From assembly GCA_937995535.1 (NCBI GenBank), contig CALKJU010000009.1, positions 62,001 through 126,000 on the forward strand: a DNA stretch of 64,000 nucleotides. Direction: 5' to 3'. The notes beneath the pieces were generated by a model, which was not told the DNA's origin, ran no database searches, and saw only the letters and a list, made by a program, of their open reading frames with translations. Source of the DNA: an uncultured Alphaproteobacteria bacterium (lineage in GTDB: Bacteria; Pseudomonadota; Alphaproteobacteria; Geminicoccales; Geminicoccaceae). Shown here in pieces: positions 26,817-34,829 of this stretch; the stretch's first letter is position 1, and each line of letters opens with the position of its first letter. The translations under genes were made by a program, and so were the position numbers.

Positions 26817-28310
26817 TCAGCTCGCGCCGAGGCCGAGCGAGGCGCGATACAGCTTGAGCTGTTCCTCGCGCCCGAACTCCTCGGTGATCTCCTCCCATCC
26901 CTCGTGGATGTTCTGCAGCGCCTGCTCGATCGTCACCTCGCCGGCGAGCATCCGCGCCAGCTCGCGGTCGAGCACGATCCCCTGATAGCGCTGCGTGCCG
27001 GGGATGCGCAGATCGCCGGCCATGTTCGGGCTGTTCAGACTGTCGCCGATCGCCTTCAGGTAGTTCTCGGCGAACTCTCGGCTGAAGCCGGCCTCGACCC
27101 ACGGCTCGACATTCTCGAACTGCGAGATCCGGTAGGGGTTGTATCCGGTCCAGCCGATGGTCACGTCGATGTTCGACTGTTCCGGCTGGTTCATGTAGGA
27201 GAGGAAGGCGTAGGTGGCTTCGATCACCTTCGGATCGGCCTTGGCGTTGATGACGCCCGTCCAACCGCCGAAGGCGGCGAACGGCGCGTGGTTCACGCCG
27301 TCGATTGCGTGCGGGCAGATCTCCGCCGTGCAGTCGACGAGCTTCCCGGTCTCCCAGTCGAGGACCCGGGTCGTGCCCGGCATGATCACCGCGCCGACCT
27401 TGTCCTTGATCTTCGAGGAGGTCTCGTCGATCGACAGCGGCCCGATGTCGCCCCAGTCGAGCGCCATGGCGCAACGGCCGGCCAGCACCAGGGCACGGGT
27501 ATCGCCGATGTCGTGGTTGAGCTCGTCCGGCGGGCCGAACTCGGTGGTCGCCTTGTAGATCTCGAACGCCTTGGCCCAGGCCTCGTTGTTGACCATGGGC
27601 GTCATGTCGTCGGTGTTGAAGAAGATGCCCTGGGAGGTACCCTTGCTCTGCACGAACTGCGCCGCCAGCGACATGATCGCGTAGTAGCCCTGCGCGTTGC
27701 GCTTCTTGAACATGCAGGAGCCGTAGTCGGGCTCGCCGTCGCCGTTCATGTCCTTGCCGTGCGCGGCCTTGGCGATGGCCAGATAGTCGTCCCAGGTCCG
27801 CGGCGGGGCCATGCCCAGCTCGCCCAGGACGTCGGTGCGATAGTACATCATCTGGAAGTCGCCATCGACCGTGATGGCGACCGTCTTGCCGTCGACCTTC
27901 TGGTTGAACTCACGGAAATAGGGCGCGATGTCGTCGACCTTGAGCTTGTCGTCCTTGGCGACGAAATCGGAGAGGTCGGCGAGCAGCCCGGCATCGTACA
28001 GCTCGACCACCCAGCCTGACGAGAGCACGGAGACGTCGATCGAGTTCGTGCCGGTCGACCAGTCGGTCAGCACCTTCTGGAACAGATCGGCGAACGGGAC
28101 CGTGGCGACCTCGACCTTGGCCCCGGTCATCTCGGTGAACTCGCGGCCGCGCTCCTCGAGCCGTCCGGCGATCACCGGCCCCGGCCGGGTCAGCAGGTTG
28201 ATCGTCACGCCATCATAGGGCTTGTCGGCCCGGACCGGCGTCGCCACCGCGAGCGCGACGGCGATCGCCGCACCGCCGAGCAGCCCACCTGCCAGCGTCC
28301 TGTTCCGCAT
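26817..28310 (-). CDS. Extracellular solute-binding protein (family 1, sugar-type)
   Basis: A 497-residue periplasmic binding protein with a signal peptide ending PVRA|DK near residue 28. The clustered fold shows ITVDGDFQMMYYRTDVLGEL, PRTWDDYLAIAKAAHG and GGWTGVINAKADPKVIEATY, typical of family 1 (maltose/glycerol-phosphate type). An EF-hand-like loop DMNGDGEPD at residues 187-195 suggests a bound calcium ion. GGGAGGC precedes the ATG. It heads the transporter operon SBP-permease-permease-ATPase. No sugar-catabolic gene or regulator adjoins it, so the ligand stays unknown (sugar, polyol or glycerol phosphate are options). Confidence 0.92.
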   Translation of the reverse strand: MRNRTLAGGLLGGAAIAVALAVATPVRADKPYDGVTINLLTRPGPVIAGRLEERGREFTEMTGAKVEVATVPFADLFQKVLTDWSTGTNSIDVSVLSSGWVVELYDAGLLADLSDFVAKDDKLKVDDIAPYFREFNQKVDGKTVAITVDGDFQMMYYRTDVLGELGMAPPRTWDDYLAIAKAAHGKDMNGDGEPDYGSCMFKKRNAQGYYAIMSLAAQFVQSKGTSQGIFFNTDDMTPMVNNEAWAKAFEIYKATTEFGPPDELNHDIGDTRALVLAGRCAMALDWGDIGPLSIDETSSKIKDKVGAVIMPGTTRVLDWETGKLVDCTAEICPHAIDGVNHAPFAAFGGWTGVINAKADPKVIEATYAFLSYMNQPEQSNIDVTIGWTGYNPYRISQFENVEPWVEAGFSREFAENYLKAIGDSLNSPNMAGDLRIPGTQRYQGIVLDRELARMLAGEVTIEQALQNIHEGWEEITEEFGREEQLKLYRASLGLGAS

Positions 28311-28429
28311 GATCGGATGCCTCCCGCTTGGTGCTTGCGCGGCCGGGCGCGCCCCGACCGTTGTCGCGTGTGATGGTAATTGCGGGGATGCCGAGCGACA
28401 AGCCGAGCCGCCGCTTCAGCGCGCCCACC

Positions 28430-28765
28430 TCATGGACGGCGGCGCGGCCCCCAGCCGCGGCCCGGCGGGGGCTCGACGACGTCGTAGGTCCCCTCGATCA
28501 GCGGCGGGCGATCGGCCCCCGGGGCGCCGGTGCGGCGCAACTCGCGTTGCAGCCACCAGCGCGCGACCAGGCCGAGCACCAGGAAGACCGGCAGCAGGAT
28601 GATGAACAGCAGGCTGAAGACGAGCATCAGCGCGACGATCACCGTGGCCCCGACGGCCAGCGCCAGCCAGGCGCGCCAGCCGGACAGGGCCACGGCGCGC
28701 GCCGCCAGCCGGTCGTGGTGATAACGCTGCTGCATCGCCGTCGGCTCCCGCGTGACATCGGCCAT
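28430..28765 (-). CDS. Small hypothetical membrane protein
   Basis: A 111-residue protein I do not recognise by name. A basic N-terminus precedes two predicted helices (WRAWLALAVGATVIVALMLV and FSLLFIILLPVFLVLGLVA), separated by almost nothing, so it is probably a hairpin in the inner membrane. The C-terminal cytoplasmic tail ends with LIEGTYDVVEPPPGRG, a motif that looks conserved rather than random. It lies between the AmpG-like gene and the transporter operon, all on the same strand, with a 119-bp gap before the binding protein. The start could also be the ATG ten codons later (MQQRYHHD). Confidence 0.65.
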   Translation of the reverse strand: MADVTREPTAMQQRYHHDRLAARAVALSGWRAWLALAVGATVIVALMLVFSLLFIILLPVFLVLGLVARWWLQRELRRTGAPGADRPPLIEGTYDVVEPPPGRGWGPRRRP

Positions 28766-28805
28766 ATGGCCCCGCGGGCGAAGATTGCGAGACGCGCGAA
28801 CCGCC

Positions 28806-30764
28806 TCAGCGCCCTGGGGAGGCCGCCGGCTCGGCGAGCGTCGTCGCGACCGGCGCGTCAGCCGGGCGCTCGGCGAAGCCGCGGCGCTGCAGTGCCCACA
28901 GCAGCAGCAGCGCCGGCACCGCGAACAGCGTCGAGGCGATGAAGAACCAGTGCCAGCCGACCGCGTCGGCGAAGAAGCCGCTCGACGGGACGATCACGAA
29001 CTTGCCGAAGAGCTGCATGAACGAAGTGAGCAGGGCGTACTGGACCGCGGTGTATTGCAGGTTACACAAGGACGAGAGGTAGGCGACGAACACCGCCGTA
29101 CCGAGCCCGCCCGAGAGGTTCTCGACGAGGATCGTCGCGACGAACCAGCGCAGATCGTGCCCGGCATTGGCGAGGATCACGAACATCAGGTTCGAGACCG
29201 CCATGACGATCACACCGAGGATCAGCGAGCGGTAGAGACCGAGGCGGAAAACGATCGTCCCGCCGACCAGGCCGCCGAGCACGGTGACCCACGGGCCGAT
29301 CGTCTTCGAGACCAGCGCGATCTCGGCCTTGTCGAAGCCCATCTCGATGTAGAACGGGTTGGCCATCAGCGTGAGCACGACGTCGCTCGCCTTGAAGAGC
29401 GAGATCAGCGCCAGAACGAGGACTGCCGTGGCGACGCCGTGGCGGCTGAAGAAGTCGAAGAACGGCTCGATCACCGCCCGTCGCGTCCAGGCATGCACCG
29501 GGCGTTCATCGACACCGGACAGGCCGAAGGCGGCGACCGCTGTGCGGCTGAAGTAAGGCACGCCGTAAGCCCAGACCGCGGCGAGGAAGCTGATCCAGAA
29601 ACCGAGCAGCATGGTCCAGGTCGGGGTCAGCACCGAATCGAGGGCGATCCCCCCGGCCCCGACGATGCGAACGGCGAGATCGGCGACGAGCCAGATCACA
29701 CTCGCCGCAAGCGCGCCGTAGAGGTTGGCGAGGAACGGGGGATCGGCCAGCATCGCGTAGACGAGGATCTGGACGATCGCCAGTAGCATCGCACAGAGTG
29801 CCCAGTCCTTGACCTGCCCCATGGCGCGCGGCTCGCCGCGCAGCACCGCGACGCCGGCGCGGATCCCGAGCATCAGGACCGCGAGGCTCGCCACCCCGAG
29901 CAGCAACTCGCCGAGCCCGAAGCCCGCCGACTGCGGCTGCCCCACGAGGCAATAGACGGCCCGCACCGGCTCGGCGGCCAGGAGCAGCAGGACGAGCACG
30001 AGCAGCGCGCCGTGCAGCGAGGTACGCTCGGTGCGCCGGATCGCGGCGGCCGCGCGGGCGAGCGCGCTGTCGGTCGCGAAGCCGTTCGCGTCGAGGATCG
30101 CGGCCGGGCCACGGCGCGGCTCGCCGATCAGCAGCACCGTGACCATCCCGACCAAGACGAGCAGGGCCATCGCCGTGTAGGCCATCGACCAGCCGGCCTG
30201 GGCGGCGATCAACAGCGCCCCGGCGGTGGCCACCCACATGCCGACGCGGTAGCCGAGCACCACCACGCCGGCCCCGGTTCCGAGCCGCTCGGCCGGCAAG
30301 ATCTCGACGCGGTAGGCGTCGATGACGACATCCTGGGTCGCCGACCAGAAGGCGACGCAGACGGCGAGCAGCGCCGTCCAGTAGAGATTGCCGCTCGGAT
30401 CGGTCTGCCCGAGGCCCCAGATCGAGACCAGGAGCCCGAGCTGGGCGAGGAGCATCCAGCCGCGCCGCTGGCCAAGCCAGGTCAGGGGCGGGATCGGCAG
30501 GCGGTCGACCAGCGGCGCCCAGGCGAACTTGAAGGTGTAGGGAGCGAACACGAAACCGAACAGGCCGATGGTCGACTTGTCGACCGCAGCCTCGGCGAGC
30601 CAGGTGCTGAGCGTGGTCGCGACCAGCATGATCGGCAGGCCGCTGGAGAAGCCGAGCAGCAGGATCGCGACGACGCGACGGTCGGCGTACTCGTCGCGCA
30701 GTGTCCGCAACCAACGGGGGAGCGGGACGCCCCTGTCGGCGCCGCTCCTGTCGCGTGCCATCAT
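28806..30764 (-). CDS. ampG: AmpG-like anhydromuropeptide permease with central insertion
   Basis: A 652-residue major facilitator protein. The N-terminal half (LLGFSSGLPIMLVATTLSTW, VFAPYTFKFAWAPLVDRLP, ATQDVVIDAYRVEILPA) and the C-terminal half (ANPFYIEMGFDKAEIALVSK, VENLSGGLGTAVFVAYLSSL, CNLQYTAVQYALLTS) match AmpG, which imports cell-wall breakdown muropeptides for recycling and beta-lactamase signalling. It is about 160 residues longer than E. coli AmpG (491), because roughly residues 215-415 form an extra block with four or five hydrophobic segments. Stands alone between the polysaccharide-export gene and a small membrane protein, same strand. Confidence 0.88.
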   Translation of the reverse strand: MMARDRSGADRGVPLPRWLRTLRDEYADRRVVAILLLGFSSGLPIMLVATTLSTWLAEAAVDKSTIGLFGFVFAPYTFKFAWAPLVDRLPIPPLTWLGQRRGWMLLAQLGLLVSIWGLGQTDPSGNLYWTALLAVCVAFWSATQDVVIDAYRVEILPAERLGTGAGVVVLGYRVGMWVATAGALLIAAQAGWSMAYTAMALLVLVGMVTVLLIGEPRRGPAAILDANGFATDSALARAAAAIRRTERTSLHGALLVLVLLLLAAEPVRAVYCLVGQPQSAGFGLGELLLGVASLAVLMLGIRAGVAVLRGEPRAMGQVKDWALCAMLLAIVQILVYAMLADPPFLANLYGALAASVIWLVADLAVRIVGAGGIALDSVLTPTWTMLLGFWISFLAAVWAYGVPYFSRTAVAAFGLSGVDERPVHAWTRRAVIEPFFDFFSRHGVATAVLVLALISLFKASDVVLTLMANPFYIEMGFDKAEIALVSKTIGPWVTVLGGLVGGTIVFRLGLYRSLILGVIVMAVSNLMFVILANAGHDLRWFVATILVENLSGGLGTAVFVAYLSSLCNLQYTAVQYALLTSFMQLFGKFVIVPSSGFFADAVGWHWFFIASTLFAVPALLLLWALQRRGFAERPADAPVATTLAEPAASPGR

Positions 30765-30854
30765 CCCGACCTCGCTGCCGACGGCCCTGCTCTCCGCCGG
30801 ACGGCCGATACCTACGCCTCCACGCCGCCGACCGGAAGGGTCACGCCGCTCCGC

Positions 30855-31436
30855 TCAGAAGAACCGTTCCTGCACCTCGATGACATCGCCCGGCAGAAGT
30901 CCGGTGTTCGGTTTCGCCGCGTAGGCCGGACCATTGGCGCCACCGCGACGCAGGATGATGTCGTCCTGGGCCGCGCGATAAGTGAAACCGCCGGCCAGGG
31001 CTACGGCCTGCAGCACGTCCATCCCGTCGACATACTCGTAGCGCCCGGGGCTGCGGACCTCGCCCAGGATGTAGAACGGCCGGTAGTTGAGGACCTGGAC
31101 GCTGACCTGCGGCTCGACGATGTAGCCGTCGCCGAGCACTTCGGCGATCCGCGCCTCGAGCTGTCGCGTCGTCAGCCCATTGGCCTTGATCTCGCCGGCC
31201 AGCGGCATGGCGAAGTTCCCCGCACCGTCGAGCTCGAACTCACCCGACAGGTCGGGATGGCGGAACACGGTGACGCGGACCCGATCGCCCGGGCCCATCA
31301 TGTAGCTGGTCTCGCCAGCAGCGCCCGCCTCGATCGCCGGCGCCGGCGGCAGGCCGCTGCTGCCGCTGCAGGCGACCAGCGCGAGAAGCAGGATGGCCAC
31401 AATCCCGTACCGACAGGCGTAGGCCCGATCCACCAT
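30855..31436 (-). CDS. Polysaccharide export lipoprotein (Wza/OPX-like)
   Basis: A 193-residue outer-membrane polysaccharide export protein. A lipoprotein signal with lipobox LVAC (Cys23) is followed by the Poly_export domain (MMGPGDRVRVTVFRHPDLSG, FAMPLAGEIKANGLTTRQLE, YIVEPQVSVQVLNYRPFYIL) and one SLBB repeat (GEVRSPGRYEYVDGMDVLQA). The protein is short compared with Wza (379), lacking the extra SLBB repeats and the C-terminal amphipathic barrel helix, so it belongs to the short OPX class. Paired with the outer-membrane barrel gene 35 bp upstream. No tyrosine kinase/co-polymerase is nearby. Confidence 0.9.
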   Translation of the reverse strand: MVDRAYACRYGIVAILLLALVACSGSSGLPPAPAIEAGAAGETSYMMGPGDRVRVTVFRHPDLSGEFELDGAGNFAMPLAGEIKANGLTTRQLEARIAEVLGDGYIVEPQVSVQVLNYRPFYILGEVRSPGRYEYVDGMDVLQAVALAGGFTYRAAQDDIILRRGGANGPAYAAKPNTGLLPGDVIEVQERFF

Positions 31437-31471
31437 CAGCTCCGTTCCCCTCGCCGAGCGGACCGCGGACC

Positions 31472-32731
31472 TCAGAGGGCCGCCGTGATCCCGACACGGA
31501 TCACGTGCTTGTCGTACTCACGGTCGGCCACGTCGGAGTCCCGGGTCACGAAGGTGTAGCCCCCGTCCAGGGAGAAGTTACGATTGACAAGATAGCGCAG
31601 GCGCGTGCCGAGGCGGTAGGTGTCATCCGTGCGATCGATGCCCTCGAAGTCGTCACGCACGTACTGCACGAAGCCGTTGACGAGCAGATTGCGCAGCAGC
31701 TCGTGCCACACATTTAAAGCGAAGTCGGCACGGAGCCGGCCCGACGCCTCCTCGCCGTCCTGCCGCACCCGCGTCTCGCGGATGTCCACCTGACTGTCGA
31801 AGATGATGCTTGTCAGCGGGGTGACGTTCCAGGTCAGTCCGCCGCCCACGATCGGGGTGGAGGCGTCGTCGCGGTCGTCGTCCTCGTAGTCGACCGACTC
31901 GTAGCCGACATAGAGATCGCCGAACAGGATCGAGGTGATGTCGACGCCGACACCGGCGCGCAGGATATAGGCTTCGTTGTCGTTGTTGTTGGTGCTCGTG
32001 TCGTAGCGCACCCAGCGATAGGCCGCGTCGACGTAGCCATCGAACCGCGCCACCGGCTTGTAGCCGAAGCGGATCCCCGTGCGGTAGCGGTAGCGGTCGC
32101 GGTCGTCGTTGCTGACGTCGCCGGCCTCCTCGTAGGAGATGCGGGTCGCGTCGCCGCGGACGATGCCGTAGAAGCGGTTGAAGTCGTGGCGATAGGAGGC
32201 GCCGAGCAGATACTCCCAGAACTGGGTGATGTCGTCGTTCTGGCCGACGCGATCGCTTTCCGGATCGTCGCGCCCTTCGTGACCGCGGGAGACGCTCAGC
32301 GTCGGCGTGATCACGTCGTTGCGCGTGACGTCGATGCGGCCGCCCAGATTCGCCTCGAGGTCGATGTAGTTGTTGTCGTTGAAATCGCTGTAGAGGCCGG
32401 CCTCGAGCGCGGCGCCGACGTTGAGCGCGTGCCGCGACCAGTCCGAGCGCGCCCCGATCGCCGGGCGCAGCACCGTGTACACGTCCGAGTCCTCGTTCTC
32501 GTTACGGGCGAACACGTTGCTGTCGTAGACGCCGTCGACGCTCATCTGCGGCGCGATGAAGAAGCTGCCGGCGCGCAGGTTGAGCGGCCGGTAGTCCGGC
32601 TGCCGGCGGTTCTGCACCGGGATGTTCGGGTTGTCGGCCTGGCCCTGCGCCGCGGCGCTGTCCGGCGCCGAGACGGCGACGGCGATGGCGCCGAGGAGCA
32701 CGAACCGGCCGGCGAGCCTGACCTTGGTCAT
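31472..32731 (-). CDS. Outer-membrane beta-barrel protein (BBP2-like)
   Basis: A 419-residue protein with a signal peptide (VLLGAIAVAVSAPDSAAAQ) and a series of alternating amphipathic strands rich in aromatic and acidic residues, ending in a strand pattern typical of barrels (DKHVIRVGITAAL). The start of the mature part, FFIAPQMSVDGVYDSNVFA, is the pattern of the putative beta-barrel porin-2 family that occurs with polysaccharide export genes in alphaproteobacteria. Likely takes part in exopolysaccharide export with the OPX lipoprotein encoded just downstream. A promoter candidate lies about 57 bp upstream. Confidence 0.85.
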   Translation of the reverse strand: MTKVRLAGRFVLLGAIAVAVSAPDSAAAQGQADNPNIPVQNRRQPDYRPLNLRAGSFFIAPQMSVDGVYDSNVFARNENEDSDVYTVLRPAIGARSDWSRHALNVGAALEAGLYSDFNDNNYIDLEANLGGRIDVTRNDVITPTLSVSRGHEGRDDPESDRVGQNDDITQFWEYLLGASYRHDFNRFYGIVRGDATRISYEEAGDVSNDDRDRYRYRTGIRFGYKPVARFDGYVDAAYRWVRYDTSTNNNDNEAYILRAGVGVDITSILFGDLYVGYESVDYEDDDRDDASTPIVGGGLTWNVTPLTSIIFDSQVDIRETRVRQDGEEASGRLRADFALNVWHELLRNLLVNGFVQYVRDDFEGIDRTDDTYRLGTRLRYLVNRNFSLDGGYTFVTRDSDVADREYDKHVIRVGITAAL

Positions 32732-32787
32732 CGTTGCACGTCCCCGTTGCGTGCCGTACCCGAGGCTGCCCGACCGCAGCCTGGCTG

Positions 32788-32817
32788 CTCATAGGCGACC
32801 GCTTCGTGCCATGACAA
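32788..32817 (-). promoter_or_regulatory. Promoter candidate for the polysaccharide-export pair
   Basis: On the minus strand, TTGTCA (32817-32812), an 18-bp spacer and TATGAG (32793-32788), giving a leader of roughly 50 nt before the barrel gene. The rest of the 218-bp divergent gap (32732-32949) shows no other clear signal. Confidence 0.45.
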
Positions 32818-32949
32818 CCGCTACGGACCTGCGGCAGAACGGCGGGGCTATGGATCGGGCAAAACCGTCGCAGCTGTCGCCGGACGGCCACAACCGGCCG
32901 TCGATGCGCGTGCGATAAGGTCCCCGCCGCCGCGAGGAGATGCGAGGCC

Positions 32950-33762
32950 TTGGTGCTCAGGCGCTTGTTCCAGCGAGGACGGCCGTTCGAGTGGGAAACG
33001 CCGATGGTCGGCGGGCACCCGGCGCGGCTACCGGAGGGCGTGCGGGTCTACGCCGTCGGCGACCTGCACGGCGCCGTCGACCTCGCCCGCCGGCTCGAGG
33101 CGGCGATCGCCGACGACATCGCCACGAGCGGCAGCTTCCTCAGCAACTTCATCGTCTATGTCGGCGACTATGTGGATCGCGGGGTGGAGAGCCGCGAACT
33201 CGTCGACTATCTTGCGGCCCCGCGCCACGACGGCGTGCGGCGGATCTTCCTGCTCGGCAATCACGACGCCTGGCTGCGCGACTATCTGCGCGGCGAGCCG
33301 GTCGGTAGCGGTTGGCTGCGCTTCGGCGGCGACGCCACGCTGGCCAGCTACGGCGTCACCCTGGCGCCCGGGACCGACGACGAGGCGCGCCTCGAGGCGA
33401 CCCGGCCGGCCATGCAGGCCGCCGTTCCGCCGCATCATCGGGAGTTCCTCGACAAGCTCGAGGTCGGCTTCGGGTTTGGTGACTACTTCTTCTGTCATGC
33501 GGGGATTCGCCCGAACATCCCATTGGCCGCGCAGAACGTCGAGGACCTGATCTGGATTCGCGAGCCGTTCCTGGATTGGCGCGGCGACGCCGGCAAGGTG
33601 GTCGTCCACGGCCACACCATCGAGGACCGCCCGGTGCTCCGGCGCAACCGGATCGGCATCGATACCGGCGCCTACAGCACCGGCAACCTGACCTGCGTCG
33701 TGCTCGAGGGCCAGCAGCAGCGCTTCCTCACCACCGCCGCCAGCGACGAAGGCTGGCCGTGA
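32950..33762 (+). CDS. PPP-type metallophosphatase
   Basis: A 270-residue calcineurin-like phosphatase with the complete three-part signature of the bacterial PPP family: GDLHG (start of the first motif, AVGDLHGAVD), GDYVDRGVESRE and GNHDAWLRDYLRG, followed by the FCHAGIRP and VVHGHTIEDRPVL metal-ligand histidines. Such enzymes act on phosphoproteins or on small substrates such as Ap4A. It starts at TTG (32950) or GTG (32953), after GAGGAG; there is no well-placed ATG. The stop overlaps the GalE-like gene (GTGA). The neighbourhood of polysaccharide genes hints at control of export or biosynthesis (inference). Confidence 0.88.
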   Translation: MVLRRLFQRGRPFEWETPMVGGHPARLPEGVRVYAVGDLHGAVDLARRLEAAIADDIATSGSFLSNFIVYVGDYVDRGVESRELVDYLAAPRHDGVRRIFLLGNHDAWLRDYLRGEPVGSGWLRFGGDATLASYGVTLAPGTDDEARLEATRPAMQAAVPPHHREFLDKLEVGFGFGDYFFCHAGIRPNIPLAAQNVEDLIWIREPFLDWRGDAGKVVVHGHTIEDRPVLRRNRIGIDTGAYSTGNLTCVVLEGQQQRFLTTAASDEGWP

Positions 33763-34775
33763 GCCCGCCCGCGCCGCGGCGGCGGGTCCTGGTCACCGGC
33801 GGCGCCGGCTATGTCGGCAGCCACGTCTTGCTGCGGCTCGCCGCGCGCGGCGACGATGCGGTGGCACTGGACAATCTCTTCGCCGGGCACCGGTGGGCAG
33901 TCGGTGACGTCCCGCTCCTAACGGTCGACCTCGGCGACCGCGCGGCACTCGCACGGGTCCTCGAAGCGGGCCGGTTCGACGCCGTGGTCCACTGCGCCGC
34001 GCACATCTGGGTCGGCGAGTCGGTCCGCGAGCCGGCCCGCTACTATCGCAACAACACCTGCAACGCGATCGGCCTGTTCGACCTCTGCGCGCGCTACGGC
34101 GTGCGCGACGTGGTGCTGTCGTCGACCGCCGCCGTGTATGGCGAGCCGGGCAAGCCACTGATCGACGAGGACACCCCGCTGGCGCCGATCAACCCGTACG
34201 GCGCGTCGAAGATGATGGCCGAGCGCGCGCTCGCCGACATCGCCCGGGCGCACGGGCTGCGGTTCGTGGCGCTGCGCTATTTCAACGTCGCCGGGGCGGA
34301 TGGCGAGGGTCGGCTCGGCGAGGCGACGCCCGACAACAGTCACCTGATCAAGGTCGCGTGCGAGACGGCGCTCGGCCTGCGCCCCTTCATGCGCATCAAC
34401 GGCACCGACTACCCGACCCCGGACGGGACCTGCATCCGCGACTACGTCCACGTCGACGACCTCGCCGAGGCGCACGTTCTCGCCCTCGATCATCTCGCCG
34501 CGGGCGGGCGCTCGGTGGCGCTGAACGTGGGCTACGGCCACGGCTTCAGCGTCCGCGAGGTCCTCGACACCGTCCGGCGGATCTCCGGCGTCGCCTTCCC
34601 GGTCCTCGAGGGCCCGCGGCGTCCGGGCGATCCACCGGTCCTGGTCGCCGACGCCCGGCGGATCATTGCCGAGCTCGGCTGGCGGCCGCGCCACGACGAT
34701 CTCGAGCACATCGTGGCCACCGCGTGGCGCTGGGAGCAGCGTCTGCGCGAGATCCGGGCAACGATGCCGGCCTGA
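33759..34775 (+). CDS. galE: UDP-glucose 4-epimerase
   Basis: A 338-residue extended short-chain dehydrogenase. It begins with the NAD-binding motif VLVTGGAGYVGSHVLLRL and has the SSTAAVYGE serine region, NPYGASKMMAE catalytic Tyr/Lys, RYFNVAGAD and the GalE signature DGTCIRDYVHVDDLAEAH. Interconverts UDP-glucose and UDP-galactose, supplying precursors for polysaccharides. The start is GTG at 33759, overlapping the phosphatase stop codon; the two are probably one operon. Length is family-typical. Confidence 0.93.
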   Translation: MSPPAPRRRVLVTGGAGYVGSHVLLRLAARGDDAVALDNLFAGHRWAVGDVPLLTVDLGDRAALARVLEAGRFDAVVHCAAHIWVGESVREPARYYRNNTCNAIGLFDLCARYGVRDVVLSSTAAVYGEPGKPLIDEDTPLAPINPYGASKMMAERALADIARAHGLRFVALRYFNVAGADGEGRLGEATPDNSHLIKVACETALGLRPFMRINGTDYPTPDGTCIRDYVHVDDLAEAHVLALDHLAAGGRSVALNVGYGHGFSVREVLDTVRRISGVAFPVLEGPRRPGDPPVLVADARRIIAELGWRPRHDDLEHIVATAWRWEQRLREIRATMPA

Positions 34776-34829
34776 CTGGCGACCGCCTGTTGTTGGCCCG
34801 GGTCGCGTGGGCTAGGTCGCGCCGCACCG

